Notes under the pieces: generated by a model | What the model was told of the DNA's origin: nothing | The model's input: the letters and a program-made list of their open reading frames with translations, nothing else | Database searches by the model: none | Part shown: in pieces, positions 9,477-20,034 of the stretch | How the letters are laid out: each line of letters opens with the position of its first letter | Numbering within the stretch: position 1 is the stretch's first letter | Made by a program: the position numbers and the translations under genes | Assembly: GCA_012729225.1 (NCBI GenBank) | Contig: JAAYDO010000139.1 | Coordinates: 1 to 64,000 of the forward strand | DNA length: 64,000 nucleotides | Source: Bacteroidales bacterium | GTDB taxonomy: Bacteria > Bacteroidota > Bacteroidia > Bacteroidales > Bacteroidaceae | Reading direction: 5' to 3'

Positions 9477-11774
9477 TTAAAAAGGAAGTCCTACAGCAAA
9501 ATGAAATGCGAAATCTCTATTGAGATTAGGACGAATGATTGGATAATGCTCAAGACCAGTCATGGCTGGATTGATAGCCTTCATACCTGCATCAAAACGC
9601 ACGATGAAGAAGTTGGCATCCATTCGAAAGCCAATGCCATAGCTGGCTGCAATCTGCTTGAAGAAGGTGTTGAAATGAAATGCTCCTCCAGGCTGATCCT
9701 TGTAGTCTCGTATAGTCCAGATGTTGCCAGCGTCTATGAAAGCCGCTCCACTAAATTTCCAAAAGAGTTTGGTTCTATATTCCAGATTGATGTCAAGTTT
9801 TATATCACCCGACTGATTGAGGAAGTTAATACCTTTATCTTTGCCATTGTAAGTTCCTGGTCCTAATGAACGTACAGACCATCCACGCACACTGTTAGCA
9901 CCTCCAGAGAAGTATCTTTTCTCGAAAGGTAATTGAGAAGAGTTTCCGTAGGGGTAGGCGATACCAAATCCTGTATGGAATGCCACAGAGTTGTTGGCGT
10001 CAATTCGGAAACTCTTGGTGAAGTCAAAATCCCCTCTCACATATTGTGCATAAGCAATTCCGCAGAAAGTGTATTGCCCCTCGTCATTGGTTTTTCCATT
10101 GACAAGATGTGTAAGAGCATTGAGCAGATTGCCTGAGGTCTCGATGTTAAATCGAATGGTATAGGCATTTTTGCCATAGGTCTGCATTTTTGCTCCAAGA
10201 GAATTGTAGGAATAGGTGTAGCCCGTCATGGTGATGAGGAGATTCTCGTAGTTGTATTTCAAGATGGCATTTGTCTTGCCCAACGAATCAAGATACTGCT
10301 CTTTGAATGTACGAGAAATCCATGGCATATAGACATAGTTAACCTCTATAAGGTCGAAACGGTGTTGCTCATGTTGTTGGCGAGTGTTCCACTTATAGCG
10401 CCATGCTGCTGTGAGCACTCGTCTTTGGAACTCAGGACGATTCTGCAAGTTGTATTGTAGCGAAATCTCTGAGGAGGCATTATGTTCTGTTCCCCATTCT
10501 CTTTTTACATAAGGGAATAAAAATGCAGGAAAGCCTAAGGTTGCTTCTGCTCCCACCTCAACATAACTGTCTCCGTCATATCCTTCCAATCCTGTAATGG
10601 CTTCATATGCACCACGGATCTTAAAGGTGAAGGATTCTGAACCACGGAAAAGATTGCGATTCTGGTAAGAGGTGGATAGGGCTGCACCAAGGTCTCCTGC
10701 AGAGTTGGTTGCCTCTACATCAACTCCAAAAGAATGTGGTTTGGCATGGTTGGCGACGATGATGCAGTCGAGTGTGTCAGTGCCTGGTCTTTCTTTCATG
10801 CTGATATTTGAAAAAGAAATAGCACCGAGGCGTGAGAAGTTGGTGTAGGTACGACGGAAATGATTTTCGTTGTAATAATGCCCAGGTTTAATTAGTGAGT
10901 GACTTATGAGTAATCGCTTGCGGAAATGTAAACGATTTTGGTGGACGAATCCATAGCTATGATAATTCATGCTATCTGTAGGTTCGTCTGGTTGGGTCAC
11001 ATCTGTTTTAAAGGTAACACTTCCTATCGTGTATCGCTGATGATCATGAGCTTCTGTTCTTCCATCGTCTTGTTGTCTTTTGACACGCATTTGAACATCT
11101 ACAAGGGTGGAATTGATGGCTGTGTCGGCGCTGAATCGGATGTCTTCTTTTGTGAACTTGTAATAACCGTGATTTCTTAGAGAGGTGGAGATGCGATTGC
11201 GTTCATTGTTGAGCGCTGTCACCTCGAAAGGAAGTCCTGGCTTCAAGAGAGAATTGGCCGTGTCTTCTTCTGTGATGAAGTTACGCAGACCTTTATCCTC
11301 CACGGTTCTATAAACATTTCGGAGGGTATAGCGCTCTTTGGGACGGATGTTATAGAGCACATTCATCTTTTTACCTTTTATCATCTTGAACTCTTCCACT
11401 TCCGCTTTCATGTAGCCTGCATTGTTGAGCACTTTCTTCATGTCCTCTATGGCTTGTTCAGATTTGATGCTGTTAAAGAGTACAGGTGCTTCACCCAGTT
11501 TCCTCCAAAAGCGGTATGAACTCTTCGTTGTGTCACTTCCCGAAAGCATATACATTTTAAGTGGAACACGTGCTCCAAACCACTTAGTGTTAGTGTGCTG
11601 GTTCACGTAGTCTCCTAAAGCGTATGTTTTCAACACTTCTTTGTCGTCGCATGTGACAGTTATTCCTGTGAGCATGTGCTCTCCTTCTGGGATATATTTA
11701 TCTACAGAGCATGATGTGATGAACATGCTCAATAAGAATGTGGTGATATAAATATATATGCTAAAGAGTTTCAC
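9477..11774 (-). CDS. BamA/TamA family outer membrane protein
   Basis: 765 aa; signal peptide/lipobox, POTRA-like region, C-terminal barrel with FSGGANSVRGW motif. Confidence 0.85.
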   Translation of the reverse strand: MKLFSIYIYITTFLLSMFITSCSVDKYIPEGEHMLTGITVTCDDKEVLKTYALGDYVNQHTNTKWFGARVPLKMYMLSGSDTTKSSYRFWRKLGEAPVLFNSIKSEQAIEDMKKVLNNAGYMKAEVEEFKMIKGKKMNVLYNIRPKERYTLRNVYRTVEDKGLRNFITEEDTANSLLKPGLPFEVTALNNERNRISTSLRNHGYYKFTKEDIRFSADTAINSTLVDVQMRVKRQQDDGRTEAHDHQRYTIGSVTFKTDVTQPDEPTDSMNYHSYGFVHQNRLHFRKRLLISHSLIKPGHYYNENHFRRTYTNFSRLGAISFSNISMKERPGTDTLDCIIVANHAKPHSFGVDVEATNSAGDLGAALSTSYQNRNLFRGSESFTFKIRGAYEAITGLEGYDGDSYVEVGAEATLGFPAFLFPYVKREWGTEHNASSEISLQYNLQNRPEFQRRVLTAAWRYKWNTRQQHEQHRFDLIEVNYVYMPWISRTFKEQYLDSLGKTNAILKYNYENLLITMTGYTYSYNSLGAKMQTYGKNAYTIRFNIETSGNLLNALTHLVNGKTNDEGQYTFCGIAYAQYVRGDFDFTKSFRIDANNSVAFHTGFGIAYPYGNSSQLPFEKRYFSGGANSVRGWSVRSLGPGTYNGKDKGINFLNQSGDIKLDINLEYRTKLFWKFSGAAFIDAGNIWTIRDYKDQPGGAFHFNTFFKQIAASYGIGFRMDANFFIVRFDAGMKAINPAMTGLEHYPIIRPNLNRDFAFHFAVGLPF

Positions 11775-11850
11775 GTGCGTGAATTACAAAATCTTTGCAA
11801 AGTTAGTGAAAAATTAGGATTCTTTTCATACCTTTGTAGAAAAATTTGAT

Positions 11851-12624
11851 ATGATAAGTAAGAACAGGATTAAATATGTGCATTCGCTTGAGATGAAGAA
11901 ATATCGCAAGAAGGAAGGCGTGTTTGTGGCTGAAGGTCATAAATTAGTAGGCGATTTGTTGGAATCTGGTTCTTTTGCTTGTAAGTATCTGATGGCCACA
12001 GATGAATGGCTGGAACAAAATAAGAATCTTTTGGAAGAATCCTTGAAACATGTAGAGATGAATCAGGTAACAGAAGATGAATTGCGCAAGGTGAGTTTTC
12101 AGGAAAAGCCTCAACAGGTATTAGCTATATTTGAACAGCCAGAGTATGTTGTGGATGTAAACGAGGAAGCAAACAAGAATCTTTGCTTAGTTTTAGATGA
12201 TGTACAGAACCCTGGTAATATGGGAACGATTGTGAGAATGGCCGATTGGTTTGGTATAGAGCATGTGTTCTGTTCGATAGGTTGTGCTGATATATACAAT
12301 CCAAAGACTGTGCAGGCCACAATGGGTGCAATGGCAAGAGTGCAAGTACATTATGTGGATATTCCTGAAATGTTGAAGAATCTTGACAAGAAGATTCCTG
12401 TCTATGGCACATTCTTAGATGGAGAGAATCTTTATCAAAAAGAATTAGAGAATAGGGGACTGATTGTGATGGGAAATGAAGGGAAGGGTGTGTCGGAAGT
12501 GGTTGAGTCTTTTGTGAATGAACGCCTGTTCATTCCTAATTATCCTGAAGGAAGAAAAACATCAGAGTCGCTCAATGTAGCCATTGCTACCGCTATTATA
12601 TGTGCTGAGTTCCGCAGGAGATAA
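11851..12624 (+). CDS. RNA 2'-O-methyltransferase, TrmH/SpoU family
   Basis: SpoU motifs: LDDVQNPGNMGTIVRMADWFG, VMGNEGKGVS, SLNVAIATAII. Confidence 0.93.
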   Translation: MISKNRIKYVHSLEMKKYRKKEGVFVAEGHKLVGDLLESGSFACKYLMATDEWLEQNKNLLEESLKHVEMNQVTEDELRKVSFQEKPQQVLAIFEQPEYVVDVNEEANKNLCLVLDDVQNPGNMGTIVRMADWFGIEHVFCSIGCADIYNPKTVQATMGAMARVQVHYVDIPEMLKNLDKKIPVYGTFLDGENLYQKELENRGLIVMGNEGKGVSEVVESFVNERLFIPNYPEGRKTSESLNVAIATAIICAEFRRR

Positions 12625-12891
12625 GACAAGGCGAGAATGAAAAGCTTCCCCATGATGAATGATGATAGTTCCCCCCAACCATTCAGTCATCGGTAATTCC
12701 CCTTCAAGTGGATAGTGATTGACTACTCTGTGTTCGTAAAGCTCCACTACATGATTAGTATGAACCGTATAAAGAGTGCTGATGCCCTCTTCGTTTGAAG
12801 AGAATGCTTTTTCAGTGAAATCTCTCAAATTATTTGTGTTCAAGATATACACTTTTGAAGCAGCAATCCTGCGCAAGCCTTCTTCCATCAT
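12562..12891 (-). CDS. Conserved hypothetical protein
   Basis: 109 aa ORF downstream of DUF4296 gene in the ileS-lspA cluster; 3' end overlaps the trmH-family gene antisense by about 63 bp. Confidence 0.6.
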   Translation of the reverse strand: MMEEGLRRIAASKVYILNTNNLRDFTEKAFSSNEEGISTLYTVHTNHVVELYEHRVVNHYPLEGELPMTEWLGGTIIIHHGEAFHSRLVLSPAELSTYNSGSNGYIERL

Positions 12892-12894
12892 CGT

Positions 12895-13854
12895 CTATCT
12901 GCTTCGGCGTCGAGTTCCATACTTATTAGGAGTTCGTACAGCAGGTGCTGCTTGAATCTTAATCAGTTCTCCGCTTTGATTCTTTAAGCGATATTCTTCA
13001 GGGGTGAGGCGTCGCTCTTGAGAATCTACAGGGAGAGAATCCTTTTCCTGAATACTTGTCTTTATGCTATCCAACTTTACCTCTAAAGCAGAATTCACTT
13101 CATGCATACGCACCAATGAGATGTTGTCTATGAGACAGAGGTTGCGCATCGTCTTCTTCCCTTTGTAGTAGAAAAATCCAGTGACACTCTTGATGTCTTG
13201 GCCTTCTTCAGCCTTCAATGTAATCTGCTGGATACCGTTTCCTGTGATAAGGCGTGTTGTGCCCACATGTTTCCCATTTTTATACATCACGCTTAAGCCT
13301 ACGTTTAGACTGATGTCGTAATCATCTCGATTCTCCTTGAAGAAGATAGGCGTAAGAGTAAGAATGAACTGGTCACGGCGATGGAAACTGGTATCGGCAT
13401 GTATGGTAAAGCTCTCCCGATTCTGTAGTTCCTTGTTGCGTAAAGTAAGCAATTTTGCAGAACTCCACAGATTGGTAGTATCTCCTCCTGTAGCATAAAT
13501 GGCCACCATATCGTTATTCCCATTTACGAGTTGAATTTCTTCATTGATGGCCGTATAACGTTTCTTGATATTCTCGTAGATGCCATGAAGTTCTTTCGCA
13601 TGACGATTGTAATAGATCACAGACGATTCAAACTCATCCTCTGTAATACCATGCTTGGCAAATATAGCATTGATATAGTTTTGTGCTTTATCTTCCTTTT
13701 CATTATCGGGTAATTGATCTATAATACCTTGCATGATGTGGTAGTCATACAATACATCTTCCATCTTGCCTGTGGAAAGCACGCCTTTAGGGCGATTCTC
13801 ACATGCCACGATGAAAAGCAAAGACATGAATATGAAAGGAAGCAGACGTTTCAT
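12895..13854 (-). CDS. DUF4296 domain-containing lipoprotein
   Basis: MKRLLPFIFMSLLFIVACENRPKGVLSTGKMEDVLYDYHIMQGI; DUF4296-like N-terminus next to lspA. Confidence 0.82.
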   Translation of the reverse strand: MKRLLPFIFMSLLFIVACENRPKGVLSTGKMEDVLYDYHIMQGIIDQLPDNEKEDKAQNYINAIFAKHGITEDEFESSVIYYNRHAKELHGIYENIKKRYTAINEEIQLVNGNNDMVAIYATGGDTTNLWSSAKLLTLRNKELQNRESFTIHADTSFHRRDQFILTLTPIFFKENRDDYDISLNVGLSVMYKNGKHVGTTRLITGNGIQQITLKAEEGQDIKSVTGFFYYKGKKTMRNLCLIDNISLVRMHEVNSALEVKLDSIKTSIQEKDSLPVDSQERRLTPEEYRLKNQSGELIKIQAAPAVRTPNKYGTRRRSR

Positions 13855-13857
13855 GGA

Positions 13858-14478
13858 TTAGACCTTTTCATGATAATGACTGATGAACTTGTGGTAGAAG
13901 AGAAGAATCGCTATAATACCACATGAGATAGCGGCATCGGCAAAGTTGAAGATAGGAGAGAAGAATACACAATGCTCGCCAGAATAGATTGGCATCCATG
14001 TTGGCATATCCCATTCAACAAGTGGAAAATAGAACATATCAACAACTCGTCCGTAAAGAAAATCTCCATAGCCTTCTCCCCAAGTTTGCAAATGTGCTAC
14101 TTGAGGGTAGGGAGGATTGTTGAAGATCAATCCGTAGAAGAGACAATCAATGATGTTGCCTGCCGCCCCTGCCGCAATGAGAGTCATGCAGATGATATAT
14201 CCTGTAGGTGCTTTTTGTTTAATCTGCCTATAGATATACCATCCAATCAGTGTGACTGCAACCAAGCGGAACAGCGTGAGGAAGAGTTTGCCACCCCATA
14301 GTTCCCATCCGAACGCCATACCATTGTTTTCCACAAAGACCAAACTGAACCAGCTGGTGATTTCAATGCGCTCTCCTATGTACATGCCAGTCTTCACACA
14401 GACTTTTATGATTTGGTCTATGAGAAGAATGGTAATGAATAGAGTGATGGCAAGGATATAGTGCTTTTTTCTTGACAT
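13858..14478 (-). CDS. lspA: Lipoprotein signal peptidase (signal peptidase II)
   Basis: LFITILLIDQIIKVCVKT, FVENNGMAFG, GRVVDMFYFP, FNFADAAISCG motifs. Confidence 0.95.
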   Translation of the reverse strand: MSRKKHYILAITLFITILLIDQIIKVCVKTGMYIGERIEITSWFSLVFVENNGMAFGWELWGGKLFLTLFRLVAVTLIGWYIYRQIKQKAPTGYIICMTLIAAGAAGNIIDCLFYGLIFNNPPYPQVAHLQTWGEGYGDFLYGRVVDMFYFPLVEWDMPTWMPIYSGEHCVFFSPIFNFADAAISCGIIAILLFYHKFISHYHEKV

Positions 14479-14510
14479 CTGAAGTTCTTGAATCCTTATA
14501 ATAGAGAATA

Positions 14511-17500
14511 TTAGTCTTTTTGTACTGAGATACTTGCCTTGAAGTCTTCAAAATCAATTGGTTCACCTTCAGGGTTGCCCAGTTCAATAGAGTTGGCAAG
14601 AACTTGAGCGGCAATATTTTCTTTGAAGAAATCAAGCACAACCTTGGTCTCAGGAGTATCTGTAATCACTACCTTGATACGGTCAGTAATTTCAAAGTTC
14701 TGCGACTTACGAAGACCTTGAATCTGCTTGATAATCTTGCGGGCATTTCCCTCATTCTTCAATGCAGGAGTGATAGTGATGTCAAGTGCCACAGTAGTTG
14801 TACCCTCGTTGGCAACACTCCATCCTGGAATGTCTTGTGACATAATATCAACATCAGCCAATTCAATGAGTGCATCTTGACCTTCAACCTCTATGGTTAA
14901 TTGCCTCTTTGCTTCAAGTGTGGCAATCTGCTCTTGCGACATGGCTGCAACAGCATTATTGACCGCCTTCATCATCTTGCCAAACTTCTTACCCATCACA
15001 CGGAAGTTGCACTTCACATTCTTGACAAGCATCTTGCCATCCATCAATTGAAGTTCCTTCACGTTCACTTCTTTGGTGATAATGTCCTTCATGCGCTCAA
15101 TGCGTCCACTGAAAACAGTATCTGTATCTGGAATAGCAATAGACTGAAGAGCCTGAATCACGGGAATCTTAACCTTCTTGCGAATGGAGAGACCCATAGA
15201 AGTGACCTTCATGGCAGCCTCCATTGCCTGTTCCAGCTCAGTGTCAATCAGTTTGTCGTCATGTTTTGGGAAGTCTGCCAAATGCACACTTCCATGCTTG
15301 TCCTTGCCCGTAGCATTGTTGAGATCGCTGAAGAGTTGATCTGCGTAGAATGGTGCAATAGGAGCAATAAGACGGCTGAGAGTCTCCAAGCAGGTGTAGA
15401 GCGTCTGATAAGCAGATAGTTTGTCGTCTGTCATCTCTCCACCCCAGAAGCGTGGCTTGTTGAGTCGAATGTACCAGTTAGAAAGGTTGTCTATCACAAA
15501 TGACTGGATAAGACGTCCTGCTGGAGTTGGGTCGTAGTCGTCCAAATAAGTCTTCACGTTCTTGACCAAAGTGTTGAGTTCAGAGAGCAACCAACGGTCG
15601 AAGTCCGGACGGTCAGCATATGCAATGTCTTCCTCCTTATATTCAAATCCATCCACATTGGCATACATGGTGAAGAAGGAGTAAGCCTGTTGAAGTTTGA
15701 TGAAGAACTGGCTTGTCACCTCTTTCACTCCTTCTGGGTCAAATGACAGGTTATCCCAAGGAGAGGAGTTGGTAATCATATACCAACGCACAGCGTCTGC
15801 TCCGAAGGTAGAGATGCAATCGAATGGATTGATCACATTGCCCAAACGTTTTGACATCTTGACTCCATTCTTGTCGAGCACCAATCCGTTAGAGATGACT
15901 GCTTTGTAGGCAACAGAGTCAAATACCATCGTTGCAATGGCATGGAGAGTAAAGAACCATCCACGAGTTTGATCAACACCTTCAGCAATGAAATCAGCAG
16001 GGTAGGCCGTTCCGTTATCAATCAGTTCTTTGTTCTCGAATGGATAGTGAATCTGTGCGTATGGCATGGCACCAGAGTCAAACCACACGTCGATGAGGTC
16101 AAGTTCTCGTGTGAGCGTGTTACCCTGCTCAGACACCAACTTGATATCATCCACATAAGGACGGTGGAGATCAATCTTGTCATAGTTCTCTTGGTCCATG
16201 TTGCCAGGAATGAATCCTTTCTCCTTGAGAGGATTAGATTCCATGACACCTGCTGCCACAGATTTCTCAATCTCCTGATACAGTTCTTCCACGCTGCCAA
16301 TACAGATCTCTTCGTGCGTGTCTCTGTTGCGCCAAATAGGAAGTGGAGTTCCCCAATAACGTGAACGCGAGAGGTTCCAGTCATTCAGGTTCTCAAGCCA
16401 TTTGCCGAAACGACCTGTTCCTGTGCTTTCAGGCTTCCATTGAATCGTTTGGTTCAGTTCAAAGAGGCGTTCCTTCTTGGCTGTAGATTTGATGAACCAT
16501 GAGTCGAGAGGATAGTAGAGCACAGGCTTGTCCGTGCGCCAGCAGTGAGGATAGTTGTGGACATGCTTCTCAATCTTGAAAGCAGAGCCCTCTTCCTTCA
16601 TCTCCAGACAGATGATGACATTGAGATCCATATCCTTGTTTGCGGCAGCCTCGTCATATTTCCCCTCCTGGTTATATTTAGGATTGTACGCATTCTTCAC
16701 AAAGTCGCCACTATGCTTCCAATAACTTTCATTGACGCAGAGTTTGACAAAATCCTCATTCATATCTTCCTTCACAAAATACTTACCTGTGAAATCAACC
16801 ATAGGACGAGTGTCGCCTGCTTTGTCAATAACAAAGAGCGATGGAATGCCAGCATCCTTTGCCACCTTGGCATCGTCAGCACCAAAAGTTGGAGCGATAT
16901 GCACAATACCTGTACCATCCTCCGTTGTGACATAATCGCCAGAGATAACACGGAAGGCTTCAGACTCCTTGACAACCACTTGGTTGCCTTCCAGTGCACA
17001 TGGCTTTATCCAAGGCAACAACTGCTCATAGTGCAAGTCGATGAGGTCTGCTCCCTTGCCCTTCCAAATGATTTGGAGTGGAATCTCGTTGCCTTCCTCA
17101 TCCTTCTCCATCTGAAAATAGGCAGAGAGGCGTGACTCAGCCATGATGTAGATGGCTTCCTTGCCAGTGTATGGGTTCTTGCTCTTTAGAGCCACGTAGT
17201 CTATCTTCAGTCCAACACAGAGTGCTGTGTTGGAAGGCAAAGTCCATGGCGTCGTGGTCCATGCAAGAATATACACAGGAAGGTCCGCATTGAAGGGGAC
17301 TTCGCCCTTCACCTTAAATTGTGCAGTCACCGTGGTGTCCTTCACATCACGGTAGCAACCAGGCTGGTTCAATTCGTGAGAGGACAAGCCTGTGCCTGCT
17401 GCTGGTGAATATGGCTGGATGGTATATCCTTTGTAGAGCAAATCCTTGTTGTAGAGTTGCTTCAGCAAATACCATAGGGATTCTATGTATTTGTTGTCAT

Positions 17501-17951
17501 AAGTGATGTAGGGATGTTCAAGATCCACCCAATATCCCATCTTCTGCGAAAGGTCAGACCATTCGCTGGTGTACATCATCACGTTCTTGCGACACTCGTT
17601 GTTATAATCATCCACACTGATCTTCTTGCCAATATCTTCCTTGGTAATGCCGAGAGACTTCTCCACAGAAAGTTCAACAGGCAGTCCGTGAGTGTCCCAG
17701 CCTGCCTTGCGCTTCACTTGGAAGCCCTGCATGGTCTTATATCTGAGGAAAGTATCTTTAATGGTTCTGCCCATCACGTGGTGAATGCCTGGATGTCCGT
17801 TGGCAGAAGGAGGACCTTCAAAAAAGATAAACTGAGGACAACCCTCGCGTTCTTCTATGCTCTTGTGGAACATGTCTTCAGCGTTCCAATGTTCCAGTAC
17901 CTCCTTGTTGATATCTGAGAGGTTCAGTTTCGTACGTTCTTTAAATTTCAT
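14511..17951 (-). CDS. ileS: Isoleucine--tRNA ligase
   Basis: 1146 aa; GPPSANGHPGIHHVMGR (HIGH region), KMSKRLGN (KMSKS). Confidence 0.98.
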   Translation of the reverse strand: MKFKERTKLNLSDINKEVLEHWNAEDMFHKSIEEREGCPQFIFFEGPPSANGHPGIHHVMGRTIKDTFLRYKTMQGFQVKRKAGWDTHGLPVELSVEKSLGITKEDIGKKISVDDYNNECRKNVMMYTSEWSDLSQKMGYWVDLEHPYITYDNKYIESLWYLLKQLYNKDLLYKGYTIQPYSPAAGTGLSSHELNQPGCYRDVKDTTVTAQFKVKGEVPFNADLPVYILAWTTTPWTLPSNTALCVGLKIDYVALKSKNPYTGKEAIYIMAESRLSAYFQMEKDEEGNEIPLQIIWKGKGADLIDLHYEQLLPWIKPCALEGNQVVVKESEAFRVISGDYVTTEDGTGIVHIAPTFGADDAKVAKDAGIPSLFVIDKAGDTRPMVDFTGKYFVKEDMNEDFVKLCVNESYWKHSGDFVKNAYNPKYNQEGKYDEAAANKDMDLNVIICLEMKEEGSAFKIEKHVHNYPHCWRTDKPVLYYPLDSWFIKSTAKKERLFELNQTIQWKPESTGTGRFGKWLENLNDWNLSRSRYWGTPLPIWRNRDTHEEICIGSVEELYQEIEKSVAAGVMESNPLKEKGFIPGNMDQENYDKIDLHRPYVDDIKLVSEQGNTLTRELDLIDVWFDSGAMPYAQIHYPFENKELIDNGTAYPADFIAEGVDQTRGWFFTLHAIATMVFDSVAYKAVISNGLVLDKNGVKMSKRLGNVINPFDCISTFGADAVRWYMITNSSPWDNLSFDPEGVKEVTSQFFIKLQQAYSFFTMYANVDGFEYKEEDIAYADRPDFDRWLLSELNTLVKNVKTYLDDYDPTPAGRLIQSFVIDNLSNWYIRLNKPRFWGGEMTDDKLSAYQTLYTCLETLSRLIAPIAPFYADQLFSDLNNATGKDKHGSVHLADFPKHDDKLIDTELEQAMEAAMKVTSMGLSIRKKVKIPVIQALQSIAIPDTDTVFSGRIERMKDIITKEVNVKELQLMDGKMLVKNVKCNFRVMGKKFGKMMKAVNNAVAAMSQEQIATLEAKRQLTIEVEGQDALIELADVDIMSQDIPGWSVANEGTTTVALDITITPALKNEGNARKIIKQIQGLRKSQNFEITDRIKVVITDTPETKVVLDFFKENIAAQVLANSIELGNPEGEPIDFEDFKASISVQKD

Positions 17952-17965
17952 TATTGATAGACCTC

Positions 17966-18421
17966 TTATTTCAATTTAATATCTTTCAGTTTCTGTTCTT
18001 TGCCACAATAACGGCATTTGAGTGTTTGTGTGTCCATGCGATAGAAGACTGTCTTCATGGGTTCGTTGTTTGTGATGCACACAGGGTTGGCGCATTTCAC
18101 AATGTTGGTAAGCGTGTCGGGAAGCGTCACCTGTCTCTTCTCCACCACCTGATAGTCCTTGATGACAGTCAGTCGGATGTTGGGACATACCACGGCAAGT
18201 TTGTTGATTTCGGCCTCGGAAAAGAACTTTCCTGCAATTTTGATAAGTCCCTTGCGAGTCATGATCTGGCTGTCCAGATTGTTGGCAATCACCACTTCCT
18301 CTTTGAAGTTCTCCAGTTCAAGGAGCTGGGCAATCGTGAAGAGTTTGTCTGTTGGTATGTGGTCGATGACAGATCCGCTTTCCAGTGCTGCCACCATCAT
18401 GTGTTCTTTGTTCTGTTCCAT
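17966..18421 (-). CDS. pyrI: Aspartate carbamoyltransferase regulatory subunit
   Basis: ALESGSVIDHIPTDKLFTIAQLL and C-terminal zinc Cys cluster (CANPVCITNN, LKCRYCGKEQ). Confidence 0.96.
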   Translation of the reverse strand: MEQNKEHMMVAALESGSVIDHIPTDKLFTIAQLLELENFKEEVVIANNLDSQIMTRKGLIKIAGKFFSEAEINKLAVVCPNIRLTVIKDYQVVEKRQVTLPDTLTNIVKCANPVCITNNEPMKTVFYRMDTQTLKCRYCGKEQKLKDIKLK

Positions 18422-18468
18422 AAGAGTAATATGCTAAATGACAAGGTTGATGTTGCCCGTCACAACTT

Positions 18469-19416
18469 CTATTTGATGATTGTTCGGTCGTTCCTCACCT
18501 CGTCCAGTGTGATGCCCAACACGTCGCAGATAAGTGCTTCACGTGCATACAAGCCATTCTGTGCCTGCTCAAAATAGTAGGCGTGCTTGGAATCATCCAC
18601 ATCATATTCAATCTCGTTCACACGGGGCAGTGGGTGGAGAATCTTCATGTTTTCCTTGCACTTGCCCAACATGTTTGCCTTCAGCACATAGGCATCCTTC
18701 ACACGTTCATACTCCATCAGGTCGGTGAAACGCTCGCGCTGCACTCTTGTCATGTAGAGAATGTCGGCATCTGCTATTGTTTCTTCTGTGAAGTCCTGTT
18801 GCTCTATATATTTGATGCCATTTTGCTTGCAGTAGAGTTTATACTCTTCAGGCATCTCCAGTTCCTTGGGAGCAATGAAATGAAAAGTAGGGTTGTATGT
18901 TCTCATTGACATCAGCAAGGAGTGCACGGTTCTACCATATTTCAGGTCTCCCACCATATAAATGTTCAGGTTCTCAAGCGTGCCCTGAGTCTTGTAGATG
19001 GAATAGAGGTCGAGCATGGTCTGTGAAGGGTGGAGGTTTGAGCCATCACCTGCGTTGATGATTGGTATATTAGTCACCTCGCTGGCATAGAGTGCCGCTC
19101 CTTCCAGCTTGTGGCGCATCACAATCACATCGGCGTAACTGCTGACCATCTTGATGGTGTCTTTCAGAGTTTCACCCTTTGAAGAACTTGTTGCTTTAGG
19201 GTCGCTGAACCCAATCACCTTAGCACCCAGACGATTGGCGGCTGTCTCGAAAGAGAGGCGTGTGCGTGTTGATGGTTCGAAAAACAAAGTGGCAACCACT
19301 TTACCCTTCAGCAACTCACGGTTGGGATGGGTTTCGAATTCTCTCGCCATATCCAGCAGATACTGTATTTTGTCCTTCCTGTAGTCGGCAATCGAAACAA
19401 TGCTTCTATTTTCCAT
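18469..19416 (-). CDS. pyrB: Aspartate carbamoyltransferase catalytic subunit
   Basis: [28 protein letters not shown] motifs. Confidence 0.97.
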   Translation of the reverse strand: MENRSIVSIADYRKDKIQYLLDMAREFETHPNRELLKGKVVATLFFEPSTRTRLSFETAANRLGAKVIGFSDPKATSSSKGETLKDTIKMVSSYADVIVMRHKLEGAALYASEVTNIPIINAGDGSNLHPSQTMLDLYSIYKTQGTLENLNIYMVGDLKYGRTVHSLLMSMRTYNPTFHFIAPKELEMPEEYKLYCKQNGIKYIEQQDFTEETIADADILYMTRVQRERFTDLMEYERVKDAYVLKANMLGKCKENMKILHPLPRVNEIEYDVDDSKHAYYFEQAQNGLYAREALICDVLGITLDEVRNDRTIIK

Positions 19417-19456
19417 AATCGTATGCGTGATTATTGTTGTCTGTCTAAAAATCGTA

Positions 19457-19487
19457 CAAAGTTAGTATAAATTGACCACACTTCAAA
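19457..19487 (-). promoter_or_regulatory. Bacteroidetes-type promoter for pyrBI
   Basis: Minus strand TTTG-N19-TAACTTTG about 45-70 bp upstream of pyrB. Confidence 0.65.
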
Positions 19488-19902
19488 AGGAAAAGAAAAA
19501 AAAATGGTTTTTAACGTGCGTTCGGTGAATACAGACACGATAAAAAGAGTTTTTTCATTTTCTGATGGAGAAGAAGAGGGGCAGGCTGTGACTCATGTCA
19601 TCCTCCTCGTGTAGTAAGTGTTTTTTTCTTCACGTAGAAAACATCTCGCTTCGGAATAGGAGGTGTCAAAATAGGAGAGGTTATCTCCATTCGGAGATTG
19701 TATATCAGTATGATGGTTTTTGAGGTTCCTTGTCTATTGTGATTGTTGTTTCATCATTAGGGTAGATATTGTTGCGAGGAAACTCTTTCAGGAAGGTTGA
19801 TGAAATGATTCTGGAAGGATGAAGATTGATTTATATCTACTTGATATATAAAGGATTATTTTCGTTCTTGGAACGGAATGCTTGTGAGAGAAAAAAGGAA
19901 TA

Positions 19903-20034
19903 CTTGTTCGTCGGTCATTGAAGCATTGTTCGTTGGTCATTGAAGCATTGTTCATTTGCCATTGAAATATTGTTCGTTTGCCGTTGAAACATTGTTCGTT
20001 TGCCGTTGAGGTACACTTCGGTCATTCAATGCAC
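19903..20034 (+). repeat. 22-bp tandem repeat array, locus B (5 units plus degenerate tail)
   Basis: CTTGTTCGTCGGTCATTGAAGC / ATTGTTCGTTGGTCATTGAAGC / ATTGTTCATTTGCCATTGAAAT / ATTGTTCGTTTGCCGTTGAAAC / ATTGTTCGTTTGCCGTTGAGGT. Confidence 0.92.

Noticed and set aside
16022-16384. Numerous ORFs over 60 aa antisense to or in alternate frames of long CDSs (for example within ileS, aspS, trpB, GSIII, nadE)
   Set aside because: They lie entirely inside well-supported genes on the other frame or strand and show no family-like sequence.
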